Shown here: positions 17,466 through 29,277 of the stretch, piece after piece
Position numbering within the stretch: position 1 is the first letter of the stretch
Layout of the letters: every line of letters begins with the position of its first letter
Assembly (NCBI RefSeq): GCF_000559085.1
Contig: NZ_JALN02000001.1
Span: 5,270,001 to 5,334,000, forward strand
DNA length: 64,000 bases
Direction of reading: 5' to 3'
Source: Mycolicibacterium aromaticivorans JS19b1 = JCM 16368
Lineage (GTDB): Bacteria > Actinomycetota > Actinomycetes > Mycobacteriales > Mycobacteriaceae
Notes under the pieces: model-generated
Database searches by the model: none
What the model was told of the DNA's origin: nothing
Seen by the model: the letters and a program-made list of their open reading frames with translations, nothing else
Translations under genes and position numbers: made by a program

Positions 17466-17515
17466 TTTTTGCCTTTCCATTCCATATTTCATTTGGGTGA
17501 TTGGGCTGTGATCAC

Positions 17516-17956
17516 TTATGTGATCGCAGAAGGTTCATTCGGCGAGCAGTCGGGACATAGTCCCCAGTAGATGACCTCGGCTTCGTCGAGCACGAAACCG
17601 TTGTGCTCAGACGGCGTCAAACAGGGCGCCTCGCCGACAGCGCAGTCGACGTCGCCGATGACACCGCACGATCGGCACACCACATGGTGGTGGTTGTCGC
17701 CCACCCGCGCCTCGTACCGGGCCACCGAGCCCGACGGCTGGATGCGCCGCACCAGGCCGGCCGCGGTCAGCGCGTGCAGCACGTCGTACACCGCCTGCCG
17801 GGACACGTCGGGCAGGCCGGTGCGGACGGCTCCGAAGATGGTGTCGGTGTCGGCGTGCGGGTGGGTGTGCACTGCGTCGAGTACCGCCAGACGAGGGCGG
17901 GTGACCCGCAGCTGCGCTGCCCGCAGCTGGTCGGAGAGATCCGAGACGGAGGTCAC
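17516..17956 (-). CDS. furA: Ferric uptake regulator family protein FurA
   Basis: A 146-residue Fur protein: winged helix at residues 10-80 ([14 protein letters not shown] ... [21 protein letters not shown]), metal-site His89-91 ([11 protein letters not shown]) and two CxxC pairs (Cys94/97 and Cys134/137) that hold structural zinc. In mycobacteria FurA represses furA-katG and is relieved by oxidative stress. The GTG start lies at the predicted transcription start, so translation is probably leaderless. katG begins about 50 bases after its stop. Confidence 0.95.
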   Translation of the reverse strand: MTSVSDLSDQLRAAQLRVTRPRLAVLDAVHTHPHADTDTIFGAVRTGLPDVSRQAVYDVLHALTAAGLVRRIQPSGSVARYEARVGDNHHHVVCRSCGVIGDVDCAVGEAPCLTPSEHNGFVLDEAEVIYWGLCPDCSPNEPSAIT

Positions 17957-17991
17957 GTTTTGATAGTCGTCTCTTTTCTGGAACCAGTCAA
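17957..17991 (-). promoter_or_regulatory. furA promoter, leaderless
   Basis: On the minus strand TTGACT (17986-17991) and GACTAT (17963-17968) are spaced 17 bases. Only six bases separate the -10 box from the GTG start codon of furA, so the transcript should begin at or next to the start codon. The region is AT-rich compared with its surroundings, as known for mycobacterial furA promoters, and is where FurA would bind. Confidence 0.72.
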
Positions 17992-18023
17992 GAGTTGTCC
18001 TGAAATGGATCCTGCACGCCTGG

Positions 18024-18254
18024 TCAGGGCCGTTGGGCTGGATCGTTCTTCGGACTGACAGTGGGGTTCAGCGGCGCAATCGGGGCCGGGCTGAAGCTGT
18101 TCGGCCCGGGCAGGGTGGCCTTGCTGGTGGGCTGCACCGACGAACTCGACGGAGCGGGTGCAGGAGTGCTGTCGGTGGATCCGCATGCCGGGAACGCGAC
18201 GACACCCACGCCGGCCAGCGTGACCAGCCAGATCGCTCTCCTGGGACCCTGCAT
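18024..18254 (-). CDS. Small lipoprotein upstream of furA
   Basis: A 76-residue protein: a signal WLVTLAGVGVVAFPAC with a lipobox-like FPAC at Cys24, then a Ser/Pro/Thr-rich tail with no recognisable domain. It is on the same strand as furA and ends about 67 bases before the furA start, with the furA promoter between them. The unusual Pro at -2 of the lipobox makes lipidation likely but not certain. Function unknown. Confidence 0.65.
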   Translation of the reverse strand: MQGPRRAIWLVTLAGVGVVAFPACGSTDSTPAPAPSSSSVQPTSKATLPGPNSFSPAPIAPLNPTVSPKNDPAQRP

Positions 18255-18385
18255 CGCTGAAAGCTACCGCGTTTGGCGGCGAAGTAAGGCCGCGACCGCG
18301 CTTTCTGTATGGTGATCGGCGGATCGCGTCCGGCGGCCACCTCGGACCGCACCCGGAAATCAGTCGTCTCGTCAGGAGCAGTTTC

Positions 18386-19285
18386 GTGCCCCTCAACACC
18401 GTTGCGCTCGAACTCGTGCCGCCCAACGTCGACCGCACGCCGGACGAGATGCTGGAGGAGGCGCGCAAGGTCGTGCAGCTGTCCGCGGAGACCGGACTGG
18501 ACGGCCGGATCCGGCACGTGATGATCCCCGGGATGATCGAAGAGGACAGCGGCCGTCCGGTCGAGATGAAGCCCAAGCTCGATGTGCTCGACTACTGGTC
18601 CCGCATCTCGCCGGAGCTGCCCGGTGTGCGCGGATTGTGCACCCAGGTGACCGCTTTCATGGATGAGCCGACGCTGGTCAGCCGTCTGACCGCCCTGCTC
18701 GACGCGGGCATGGAAGGCGTGGCGTTCGTCGGTGTCCCGCGGACCATGAACGACGGCGAGGGCGCCGGTGTGGCACCCACCGACGCGCTGACGATCTTCT
18801 CCGAACTGGTCCCCAATCGCGGCGCGATCCTGATTCCGACCCGGGCCGAGGAGGCCGGCCGGTTCGGTTTCAAGTGCGGCCGGGGCGCCACCTACGGGAT
18901 GACGCAGCTGCTCTACTCCGACGCGATCGTCGGCTTTTTGACCGAGTTCGCCGCCACCACCGACTACCGCCCGGAGATTCTGCTGTCGTTCGGTTTCGTG
19001 CCGAAGGTCGAGTCCCGGGTGGGTCTCATCAACTGGCTCATCCAAGACCCTGGCAATGCCGCCGTCGCCGCCGAGCAGGACTTCGTCCGCACCCTCGCCG
19101 AGAGTGAGCCGCAGGTCAAACGGCAGCTGCTGGTGGACCTCTACAAGCGGGTCATCGACGGCGTCGCCGACCTCGGGTTCCCGCTGAGCATCCACTTCGA
19201 GGCCACCTACGGGATGTCCCGCCCGGCCTTCGACACCTTCGCCGAGATGCTGGCGTACTGGTCGCCGGCGACATCCGCATCCTGA
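18386..19285 (+). CDS. Mycobacterial MTHFR-like protein (methylenetetrahydrofolate reductase fold)
   Basis: A 299-residue barrel-type protein. From memory it closely matches the M. tuberculosis Rv2172c / M. smegmatis flavin-free methylenetetrahydrofolate reductase group, e.g. LDGRIRHVMIPGMIEED, EGVAFVGVPRTMNDGEG and ATYGMTQLLYSDAIVGFL. That group reduces 5,10-methylene- to 5-methyl-tetrahydrofolate with NADH and is reported to work without bound flavin. The GTG start follows AGGAG by seven bases. The MenC-like gene begins 13 bases after the stop, so the two are probably co-transcribed. Confidence in the reaction is moderate. Confidence 0.75.
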   Translation: MPLNTVALELVPPNVDRTPDEMLEEARKVVQLSAETGLDGRIRHVMIPGMIEEDSGRPVEMKPKLDVLDYWSRISPELPGVRGLCTQVTAFMDEPTLVSRLTALLDAGMEGVAFVGVPRTMNDGEGAGVAPTDALTIFSELVPNRGAILIPTRAEEAGRFGFKCGRGATYGMTQLLYSDAIVGFLTEFAATTDYRPEILLSFGFVPKVESRVGLINWLIQDPGNAAVAAEQDFVRTLAESEPQVKRQLLVDLYKRVIDGVADLGFPLSIHFEATYGMSRPAFDTFAEMLAYWSPATSAS

Positions 19286-19298
19286 CGCCTCACCGCCC

Positions 19299-20255
19299 AT
19301 GAAGGAAATGATCGACTTCGACGGCGCACCGATTTTCGCGATCCCGGCGCGTGCGGGCTATCGCGGGTTCGGCGGCTGCGAGGGAATGCTGCTCGAAGGC
19401 CCGCAGGGCTGGGGTGAGTTCTGCCCGCCGCGCACCGGCAGTGATCTGGTGGCGGCCCGCTGGTTGACCTCGGCCATCGAAGGCGGAACGGTCGGCTGGC
19501 CGGACCCGATGCGCGGCCGCGTGCCGGTCGCGGTCGCGGTGCCCGCGGTGGGAGCCGAGGAGGCGGCCGCGATCGCCGTCGGCAGTGGGTGTCAAGCGGC
19601 CGACGTGGTGGTCACCGGTCTGCCGGACGATGCCGACCGGCTGGCAGCGGTGCGCTCAGCGCTCGGGCCGGACGCGTCGATCCGTTGCCTGGTCGACCGG
19701 TGGTGGGATGTCGACACCGCCGCCGAGACGATCCCCGGGCTGGACGTGGCGGCCGGTGGTCTGCAGTTCGTGCAGCAGCCGTGCGCGACCGCGCGGGAGC
19801 TGGCCGCGCTGCGGCGCCGGATCGACGTGCGGGTGGCGGTCGACGTCTCCGACCTCGGCAGCGACGGGCTGACCATGTCCGAGGTCGCCGACATCGTGGT
19901 GCTGGACGCCGCCCCGCTCGGCGGCGTGCGCCGGGCATTGCGGTTCGCCGAGAAATGCGACCTACCGGTTGTGGTGTCCGGCGCCGGTCAAACCAGCATG
20001 GGACTGGCCAGCGGCGTGGCGTTGGCCGGTGTGCTGCCCGAGCTTCCCTTCGCCTGCGGGCTGGGCACCGCCGCGGCCCTGGCCGGCGACATCGTGCCCG
20101 CCGGACGCACATTGATCACCGCCGACGGGTACCTGCCGGTGGCGCCCTCGGCCCCGGCGCCAGACCTGGATCGCGTCGCGGAATTCACCATCGACGACGT
20201 CGAGCGCATCGCGTGGTGGCGCGAGCGGCTGCGCACCGCCCGAGAACTTCTCTGA
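19299..20255 (+). CDS. MenC-like enolase-superfamily protein lacking catalytic lysines
   Basis: A 318-residue homologue of actinobacterial o-succinylbenzoate synthase (MenC), recognisable from GPQGWGEFCPP, VPVAVAVPAVGAEEA, VVSGAGQTSMGL and ACGLGTAAALAGD. The KxK acid-base motif is replaced (AADVVVTG, Asp102 and Val104). The metal-binding Glu of the EQPC motif is Gln159 (VQQPC), and the second catalytic Lys is Asp203 (VVLDAAPLGG). Asp133 and Asp182 of the metal site remain. It is full length and in frame, so it is more likely a pseudoenzyme or repurposed protein than a working MenC. It probably forms an operon with the MTHFR-like gene. Confidence 0.85.
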   Translation: MKEMIDFDGAPIFAIPARAGYRGFGGCEGMLLEGPQGWGEFCPPRTGSDLVAARWLTSAIEGGTVGWPDPMRGRVPVAVAVPAVGAEEAAAIAVGSGCQAADVVVTGLPDDADRLAAVRSALGPDASIRCLVDRWWDVDTAAETIPGLDVAAGGLQFVQQPCATARELAALRRRIDVRVAVDVSDLGSDGLTMSEVADIVVLDAAPLGGVRRALRFAEKCDLPVVVSGAGQTSMGLASGVALAGVLPELPFACGLGTAAALAGDIVPAGRTLITADGYLPVAPSAPAPDLDRVAEFTIDDVERIAWWRERLRTARELL

Positions 20256-20271
20256 GTCTCTGAGTCGCGCG

Positions 20272-20463
20272 TCAGCGCCGCGGGCGCCAGGCCGCGACGG
20301 CCACCACGACGCCGACCAGCACGACGATCGGGCCGAGCACCGACCACGTCGTGGTGTTGCTCATCGGGCTACCCTGAACCGCTCCGAAACCCTGCAGGGT
20401 GAACAGCACTCCGAACAGCGCGACCAGCACGCCGAGACCTCCGACAACGTGACGCATGGTCAC
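20272..20463 (-). CDS. Small two-helix membrane protein
   Basis: A 63-residue protein with two hydrophobic segments (VVGGLGVLVALFGVLFTL and WSVLGPIVVLVGVVVAVAA) and a basic C-terminus RPRR. Its GTG start overlaps the stop of the MOSC gene by four bases, so it is translationally coupled. An ATG two codons in is an alternative start. No known family; it may be an accessory to the MOSC protein. Confidence 0.68.
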   Translation of the reverse strand: MTMRHVVGGLGVLVALFGVLFTLQGFGAVQGSPMSNTTTWSVLGPIVVLVGVVVAVAAWRPRR

Positions 20464-21440
20464 CCCTTCTTTCCGCTGGGCATGGCCGCCGACACCGCAC
20501 GCATGACGGCCCTCTTCACTGTCGCCGCGCCGCCACCGGCGGTAGCACTCAGCGCGGTCCGGTTCGGTGGATTCAGGTGCAGCACATCACCTTCGGCGAT
20601 TCGGCCGGCGCGGGTGACATTGCCGTAGACGCCGAAGCAGCGGCGGGTGTGCGCGGCGATGGTGCGGGTGACCTCCTTGTCCCGCTTGAGTTCGGGCTGC
20701 TCGTGGGACGGCATCACGCAGCGAATCGTCGGGATCATCGGCGCAAGCTCGGCGTGCGGAGCGTGCAGTCGTCCGCCGCACCACTCCCACTCCGGGTGAG
20801 CGGCCGGGCTGGGGGAGTCCACCACGAGCGTCGGGCGGAACCGTCGCACGTCGAAATCGGAGTCCGGCGCCAACGACCCGAGCGTCGCCAGGCTCTGCTC
20901 GGTGATGATGTGCACGGGATAGGCGTCCACATAGCTGCCGACCGGCGTCGCATAGCGGCTGATCTCCGCGAGCTTGCGCACCGGGAACATCGACAGATCG
21001 GGCAGCGGCTCGTCGTCGTCGAGTCCGAAGATCGTGCGCAGGTCGGTCTTGGTGGCCATCGGCGCCCGGTATTCGCTGCGCCGGTCGATCGGCGGCAGTG
21101 GCCGAAGTTCCACCTCATGGTCGAGGTACCGCGAGAGTGTCTGGTGCACAGCCGGATCCGAGCTCGACACTTCGGTACCGTCGGGGAAGCCGATCAGCAC
21201 CTCCGGTGCGTGTCCCGGCCCGGCATCGGGGCCGGGTGGCTGCGCGTAGCGCGCCGTCAACCACAACAGGCCGGGCAGCCGTTTGGCACTGGTGGTCGCG
21301 TCGGACTCGACATCACGCACCGCCCACGTCCGGTCGGCGTGCACGCCCAGGTCGCCGACTTCGGCCTCGGTGACCTGCTCGCCCTGCATCGACTTCACCG
21401 GATAGCGCCAGATCGAGGTGATACGGCCGGCCTGAATCAT
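20460..21440 (-). CDS. MOSC domain protein
   Basis: A 326-residue protein: N-terminal MOSC beta-barrel domain (ITSIWRYPVKSMQGEQVTEAEV) and a C-terminal MOSC domain (FRPTLVVDSP, TIRCVMPSHEQPEL, HTRRCFGVYGNVTRAGRIAEGDVL). MOSC domains act in molybdenum-cofactor chemistry, from Moco sulfuration to N-hydroxylated substrate reduction (mARC-like). No heme or ferredoxin domain is attached. TAGGCT (minus strand, 21447-21452) lies six bases before the ATG, a likely leaderless start. Coupled to the small membrane protein gene. Confidence 0.88.
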   Translation of the reverse strand: MIQAGRITSIWRYPVKSMQGEQVTEAEVGDLGVHADRTWAVRDVESDATTSAKRLPGLLWLTARYAQPPGPDAGPGHAPEVLIGFPDGTEVSSSDPAVHQTLSRYLDHEVELRPLPPIDRRSEYRAPMATKTDLRTIFGLDDDEPLPDLSMFPVRKLAEISRYATPVGSYVDAYPVHIITEQSLATLGSLAPDSDFDVRRFRPTLVVDSPSPAAHPEWEWCGGRLHAPHAELAPMIPTIRCVMPSHEQPELKRDKEVTRTIAAHTRRCFGVYGNVTRAGRIAEGDVLHLNPPNRTALSATAGGGAATVKRAVMRAVSAAMPSGKKG

Positions 21441-21457
21441 CCACTCAGCCTAGAACC

Positions 21458-22465
21458 TCACTCCGCCGGTGAACGGCGAAGCGTCCGGGACGCCACGATC
21501 AGGGCGGCCAAGCTGACCACCAACCACAGCCCCAGCACGATGAACGGCAGCGGCCGCTGGTTGTGCGGGAAGTAGGTCGCGGCGTGGATCGCCGACACCG
21601 TCGCGCCGCTGGGCAGCGCATGGTTGAAGAACGCGAACGGCTGGGGCAGCAGCGACGCCGACACCGCCCCGCCCGACGAGGTGTTGCCCAGCAGGATGAA
21701 CACCAGCCAGGTCGGGATGATCGCCCACCGGTGGATCAGCACCAGCATGGTCGAGTTGAACGACGCGGCGACCGCGATCTGGACCGAGATCAGCAACCAC
21801 AGCTGAGCAAACGGTGTGCTCAGCGCGCCCAACACCGGGCCGGTCACCGCCGCCAAAGCCGCGCCGCCGACGACGGCGAGTACCGCCATGCTGAGCAGCC
21901 AGCGGCGCAAGGTCAGCGTTTTGACGTTGGCCCGCAGCTGGAACATCGTGGTGAAGCCCAGGATCGTGGCGGCGATGACCAGATAGAAGGTGGCCAGCCC
22001 GGCCGGGTCGGACGGCGGCAAGGGATGCAGGTCGACGATCGGCAGGATGAACTGTCCCGGTTGCGTCTGGTCCAGCTGGATCAGCGCGCGCGTCCCCGAC
22101 GGATCGCTGGCGCTGGACAACAACAGTTGCGGCGGCTTCGACGTGGCGTCAATGGCGGCGGTGATGCGTTGCTGATTGATCTCGGCGACTGCGGCGTCCC
22201 GGGTCGCGTACTCGTGGACGTCGAACTCATTGCGGTTGGTGCGCAACGCTTTCTCGAACGGTGCGGTGTCGGCCGTCGACCCGATGACTCCGACGGGCAG
22301 GTTCCGCGGGGAGGGCCGGCCCAGCGCGACGGTGTAGGCCGCGGCAAAGCTCGACGCCAGCACGATGGCGATCGCGAGCACCGTGGCGACCTTGCGGATC
22401 TCCAGCGGGATCCGCCGAATGCCGCGCAGGGGAGCCTCCGGCGATTCCTCGGTCACTGCGGCCAC
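21458..22465 (-). CDS. ABC-2-type / YhgE-like membrane protein
   Basis: A 335-residue protein with an N-terminal helix (VATVLAIAIVLASSFAAAYTVAL), an extracytoplasmic domain of about 140 residues, and five further helices in the C-terminal half. The layout matches single-chain ABC-2/DUF3533-like permeases. No ATPase gene is adjacent, so transport is not proven. The GTG start follows GAGGAG. It is divergent from the qcrB-like gene. Confidence 0.75.
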   Translation of the reverse strand: MAAVTEESPEAPLRGIRRIPLEIRKVATVLAIAIVLASSFAAAYTVALGRPSPRNLPVGVIGSTADTAPFEKALRTNRNEFDVHEYATRDAAVAEINQQRITAAIDATSKPPQLLLSSASDPSGTRALIQLDQTQPGQFILPIVDLHPLPPSDPAGLATFYLVIAATILGFTTMFQLRANVKTLTLRRWLLSMAVLAVVGGAALAAVTGPVLGALSTPFAQLWLLISVQIAVAASFNSTMLVLIHRWAIIPTWLVFILLGNTSSGGAVSASLLPQPFAFFNHALPSGATVSAIHAATYFPHNQRPLPFIVLGLWLVVSLAALIVASRTLRRSPAE

Positions 22466-22645
22466 AGCACTCCTCGTCCTTGAGATGGCAGATCAACCTA
22501 CCTCGGTGACGCGGCCGCTGACCGCAAGCGCCAGGAAGTCTGACGTAAGAATGACCGACAGTCCCCACGGCCATCCGCGCTCGCTCCGGCTCCGAACCAC
22601 TGACGCCTGCTCAGTTCAGCCCGGGCGCAGCTTCGGAGGATCGCT

Positions 22646-24289
22646 ATGAAATCAGCCGCCACGCTCGCCGCATCCCAAGGCGATGCGATCGACTCTCGCT
22701 ACCACCCGTCGGCCGCGGTCCGGCGGCAGTTGAACAAGGTCTTCCCCACGCATTGGTCGTTTCTGCTGGGCGAGATCGCGCTGTACAGCTTCGTCGTTCT
22801 GCTGATCACGGGCGTCTATCTGACGTTGTTCTTCGACCCGTCGATGACGGAGGTCACCTACAACGGCGTGTACCAGCCGCTGCGCGGCATCGAGATGTCG
22901 AAGGCGTACGCCTCCACCCTCGACATCACCTTCGAGGTGCGCGGCGGCCTGTTCGTCCGCCAGGTACACCATTGGGCCGCGCTGCTTTTCGCCGCCGCGA
23001 TCATGGTGCACCTCGCGCGGATCTTCTTCACCGGAGCCTTCCGCCGGCCGCGCGAGGCCAACTGGGTGATCGGGTCACTGCTGTTGATTTTGGCCATGTT
23101 CGAAGGGTTCTTCGGCTACTCACTGCCCGACGATCTGCTGTCGGGCACCGGAATCCGGGCGGCGCTGTCCTCGATCACGCTGGGGATTCCGGTGATCGGC
23201 ACCTGGATGCACTGGGCGCTGTTCGGCGGCGACTTCCCGGGTGACGTCCTGATCCCGCGGCTCTACGCCATCCACATCCTGATCTTCCCCGGAATCATGT
23301 TGGCGCTCATCGGTCTTCATCTGGCGCTGGTGTGGTTCCAGAAGCACACCCAGTTCCCCGGCCCCGGCCGCACCGAGAATAACGTCGTCGGCGTGCGAGT
23401 GATGCCGGTGTTCGCGGTCAAGTCCGGTGCGTTCTTCGCGATGACCGTCGGTGTCCTGGGCCTGATGGGTGGCCTGTTGCAGATCAACCCGATCTGGCAG
23501 ATCGGCCCCTACAAACCCGCCCAGGTGTCGGCGGGCAGCCAGCCCGACTTCTACCTGATGTGGACCGACGGGCTGATCCGGTTGTGGCCGGCGTGGGAGA
23601 TCTACCTCGGCCACCACACCATCCCGGCGGCGGTGGCGGTCGCGGTCCTGATGGGCGTCATCTTCCTGCTGCTCATCGCCTACCCGTGGATCGAGAAGCG
23701 GCTCACCGGCGGTGACGCGCACCATAACCTGCTGCAGCGGCCACGGGACGCTCCGGTGCGAACGGGCATCGGCGCCATGGCAATTGCCTTCTACATCGTT
23801 TTGACCTACAGCGCGATGAACGACATCATCGCCTATCAGTTCCACATCTCGCTGAACGCGACGACCTGGATCGGCCGGATCGGAATAGTGGTGCTGCCGC
23901 CGCTGGTCTTCTTCATCACCTACCGCTGGGCTATCGCCTTGCAGCGCAGTGACCGTGAGGTGCTCGAGCACGGCGTCGAGACCGGCATCCTCAAGCGGCT
24001 GCCGCACGGTGCGTACGTCGAGTTGCATCAGCCGCTGGGCCCGCTCGACGCAGAGGGCCACCCGATCGCGCTGGAATACCAGGGCGCCCCGGTGCCCAAG
24101 CGGATGAACAAGCTCGGCTCTGGCGGGGCACCCGGTCGCGGCAGCTTCCTCACCGCCGACCCTGCCGACGAGGACGCCGCGCTCAGCGAGGCGGCCCACG
24201 CCGCCGAGCAGCGCGCGCGCACCGCGTTGATGGAACGGCAGACCCTCGACCGGGCGGCCGAGAGGCGGGTCGGCACAATCGAGCTATGA
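22646..24289 (+). CDS. qcrB: Cytochrome bc1 complex cytochrome b subunit, isolated QcrB paralogue
   Basis: A 547-residue cytochrome b of the actinobacterial type with a long C-terminal extension. The heme ligand histidines are in place (VHHW near 108-109 with His122; His210 and His225 in YAIHILIF and IGLHLALVW), and the quinol-site region [20 protein letters not shown] is conserved. QcrB oxidises menaquinol in the bcc-aa3 supercomplex. Here it lies alone, without ctaE, qcrC or qcrA, so it is probably a second copy. Its stop overlaps the start of the dehydrogenase gene. CGGAGG precedes the ATG. Confidence 0.9.
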   Translation: MKSAATLAASQGDAIDSRYHPSAAVRRQLNKVFPTHWSFLLGEIALYSFVVLLITGVYLTLFFDPSMTEVTYNGVYQPLRGIEMSKAYASTLDITFEVRGGLFVRQVHHWAALLFAAAIMVHLARIFFTGAFRRPREANWVIGSLLLILAMFEGFFGYSLPDDLLSGTGIRAALSSITLGIPVIGTWMHWALFGGDFPGDVLIPRLYAIHILIFPGIMLALIGLHLALVWFQKHTQFPGPGRTENNVVGVRVMPVFAVKSGAFFAMTVGVLGLMGGLLQINPIWQIGPYKPAQVSAGSQPDFYLMWTDGLIRLWPAWEIYLGHHTIPAAVAVAVLMGVIFLLLIAYPWIEKRLTGGDAHHNLLQRPRDAPVRTGIGAMAIAFYIVLTYSAMNDIIAYQFHISLNATTWIGRIGIVVLPPLVFFITYRWAIALQRSDREVLEHGVETGILKRLPHGAYVELHQPLGPLDAEGHPIALEYQGAPVPKRMNKLGSGGAPGRGSFLTADPADEDAALSEAAHAAEQRARTALMERQTLDRAAERRVGTIEL

Positions 24290-25214
24290 TGCGCGCCGTC
24301 CGTTCGATCCAGGGGTCAGCCACCGTCGTCGACGTCGACGAGCCCGCGGGTGACTGGCCGATCGTCGAGGTCGGATCGGCCAGCATCTGCGGCAGCGACC
24401 TCGGCATGCTGTCGTTCGGCCTGCCGGTCACGATCGGTCACGAGATCGCAGGCACGGTGGACGGCCGGACCTACTGTGTCGAACCGACAGTGGGCTGCGG
24501 GCAGTGCGATCAGTGCCGTGGCGGGTCACCGCAACGGTGCCGGGGAAGCGCACCGCACGGGCTGCTCGGAGTCGCGTTCGACGGTGGCCTCGCCGACCGG
24601 GTCCGGGTGCCCGCCGAGTGCCTCGTGCCACTGCCCGACGGTCTACCCGTCTCCGACGCCTGCCTGGTCGAACCGCTCGCGGTCTCCTGGCATGCGTTGC
24701 GTAAGGTCGGCGCCGACACCACCGATCGGGTCCTGGTCGTCGGCGGCGGAAGCGTCGGGTTGCTGGCCGTCGCCGCGGCCCGCGCCATGAGCCTCGGCGT
24801 CGACCTGCACGCCCGCCACCCGCATCAGATCGAGGCGGGCCAGCGACTCGGCGCTGGGCGCCCAGACGGCGAGTACGAGGTCGTGGTGGAGGCGGTGGGC
24901 ACCGACGAGGCGGTGGCCGACTGTGTGCGCCGTGCCGTGCCGGGCGGCCGGATCGCGATAGTCGGTGTGTCGCACGGCAACCGAGCGGTTCCGGGCATTC
25001 CCTGGATGCTGAAGGAACTGACGCTGACCGCCTCGATGTGCTACGACCGCGGGCGTGACAACCGCGAATTCGTAGACGCGGCTGCGGCGTTGGCCGCAGA
25101 TCCGGAGATCGCGGCCACCGTCGTCACGCACCGCTTCCCACTGGCCGACGCGGCGCGGGCGTTCGGGGTTGCCGCCGACCGGCGAAGCGGGGCGATCAAG
25201 GTGGTGTTGGAACC

Positions 25215-25218
<4 letters not shown>
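24286..25218 (+). CDS. Zinc-type alcohol dehydrogenase family protein
   Basis: A 310-residue medium-chain dehydrogenase/reductase. Catalytic zinc: [10 protein letters not shown] (Cys) and TIGHEIAGT (His-Glu). Structural zinc: [15 protein letters not shown]. The cofactor site is [17 protein letters not shown]. It is 30-40 residues shorter than the usual 340-350, mainly in the loops around the zinc-binding N-terminal half, but looks intact. It overlaps qcrB by four bases (ATGA), suggesting coupled translation. Substrate unknown. Confidence 0.88.
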
Positions 25219-27743
<2,525 letters not shown>

Positions 27744-28032
27744 TGCGTTCTCCTGGTCCCAGACCACTTCTCGATCTCGTACGCGACCCGCAGTTTGACA
27801 CCGTCGTATTTCAGCGAGGCGAGGTCCATGAGTCGGTCCCGTGAACTGTTGCCTGTGGGTCCTACGATCGCGACGACGACCACCGTGGCGAACCAGCCGA
27901 ACAGCGAAGACGGCCCCGACCGGTGACATCGTCCGGTAATCGCTCCCGCCGAGCAGTTCCGGGCTATACAGTTTTCCGAAATTGTTCACTAAAGTTGAGC
28001 TGCCGCGCCAGCAGATCGGACACGACTCGGAA

Positions 28033-29223
28033 ATGACTCAGACGTCGACTGTGCAGTCCACGACCCGGCCGCTCGGGTTGGCCCGCGGCATGCGCGATCT
28101 GGTGGTGGCGCAGGCCGGTGAGTCCGAGCGGCTGCGCACCATTGCCCCGTCCATCGTCGACGAGATGTGGGCCAGCGGACTGATGTCGTCGTTCAATCCC
28201 GTCGCGGCCGGTGGGGTCGAGCCCTCGTTCGCCGAGATGATCGAGACCTGGATCGAGATGGCCTGGCAGGACGGCTCGTTCGGCTGGATCGGGATCGCAA
28301 ACCTGCCGTCGTCGTTCGCCGCCGCGGCCTATATGTCGGACGAGGGTTTCGCCGAGGTCTTCACCGCGAACGACAACCGCGTCACGATGGGTGGCCAGTT
28401 CTTCCCCAACGGTCAGGGCGTCGTGGTCGACGGCGGCTACCGGGTGACCGGATCGTGGAGTTTCGGGTCGGGCACCGGCCATGCCGAGTACGTCTGTGCG
28501 GGTTTCTTCCCGATGGTGGACGGCCAGCCGGTGATGGGATCCGGTGGACTGCCGGAGATGCATGTGGCCGTCGTCCCGCGTGCGGATGTCGTGTTCACGG
28601 ACGGCTGGCATGTCCAGGGTCTCAAGGGAACCGGATCGTATGACTACGGTCTCGATGACGTGTTCGTGCCGGCCGGCCGGACCTTCCCGCTGTTCTCCAG
28701 CTCGCCGTACCGGGGCAGCTCGCCGGCGACCCGGATGGGACTGATGCCGGTGACCGCGGCCGGGCACGCGGCGTGGGCGCTCGGGGTTGCCAAGAGCATG
28801 CTCGATGACGTCGAGGAATTGGCGGCCACCAAGTTCCGGATGAGCGACATGGCCTCACTGGCCAGCCGGCCGACCTTCCAGAAGGGGCTGGCGCATCACG
28901 TCGCGGCGTGGCGGGCGGCACGGCTGCTGGTGCTGGATGCCTTCGGCACCGCCGAGGCCGCGGTCGCCGCCGGCGAGGACCTGACCCCCGGGCTGCGCGC
29001 CGACATGCGGGTGGCCGCGGTGTACGCCACCGACGTGGCGCGCGAGGCAGCCGAGTGGGCACACCTGGCGGCGGGCACCACCTCGATTCGTGAGGGCAGC
29101 CGCCTCGAGCGCGCGTTCCGCGACATCTACACCGGCACCCAGCACGCGTTCATCAGCGAGAAAGTCTCCATCGACGTGGCCCAGATCTGGCTCGGCATCA
29201 TCGACGATCAGCCGGGGTTGTGA
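28033..29223 (+). CDS. Acyl-CoA dehydrogenase-fold flavoprotein (HsaA-like monooxygenase)
   Basis: A 396-residue acyl-CoA dehydrogenase-fold protein: LRTIAPSIVDEMWASGLM, GYRVTGSWSFGSGTGHAEYVCAGF, VQGLKGTGSYDYGLDDVFVPAG, and a C-terminal helical domain ending TQHAFISEKVSIDVAQIWLG. This pattern is that of class D flavin monooxygenases such as HsaA (sterol ring hydroxylation), not of true acyl-CoA dehydrogenases, since the WSFGSGTGHA loop is characteristic. Such enzymes take reduced flavin from a partner reductase, which is not adjacent. The ATG at 28033 is one of two possible starts (27982). The 289 bases before it, back to glgP, show no gene. Confidence 0.8.
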   Translation: MTQTSTVQSTTRPLGLARGMRDLVVAQAGESERLRTIAPSIVDEMWASGLMSSFNPVAAGGVEPSFAEMIETWIEMAWQDGSFGWIGIANLPSSFAAAAYMSDEGFAEVFTANDNRVTMGGQFFPNGQGVVVDGGYRVTGSWSFGSGTGHAEYVCAGFFPMVDGQPVMGSGGLPEMHVAVVPRADVVFTDGWHVQGLKGTGSYDYGLDDVFVPAGRTFPLFSSSPYRGSSPATRMGLMPVTAAGHAAWALGVAKSMLDDVEELAATKFRMSDMASLASRPTFQKGLAHHVAAWRAARLLVLDAFGTAEAAVAAGEDLTPGLRADMRVAAVYATDVAREAAEWAHLAAGTTSIREGSRLERAFRDIYTGTQHAFISEKVSIDVAQIWLGIIDDQPGL

Positions 29224-29277
29224 CGCCCCGGCATTTCGCGCGCGGCGCAGGTCCGGCCGCACTAATGTCCAACGGTT

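Noticed and set aside
15591..17570. A 659-codon open frame on the plus strand opposite katG
   Set aside because: It is an antisense shadow of the GC-rich katG gene. Its translation is Arg/Gly/Gln-rich without any domain, while the minus strand shows all KatG motifs.
22365..22649. A 94-codon frame in the gap before qcrB
   Set aside because: It overlaps the divergent permease start antisense and has no ribosome site or family features.
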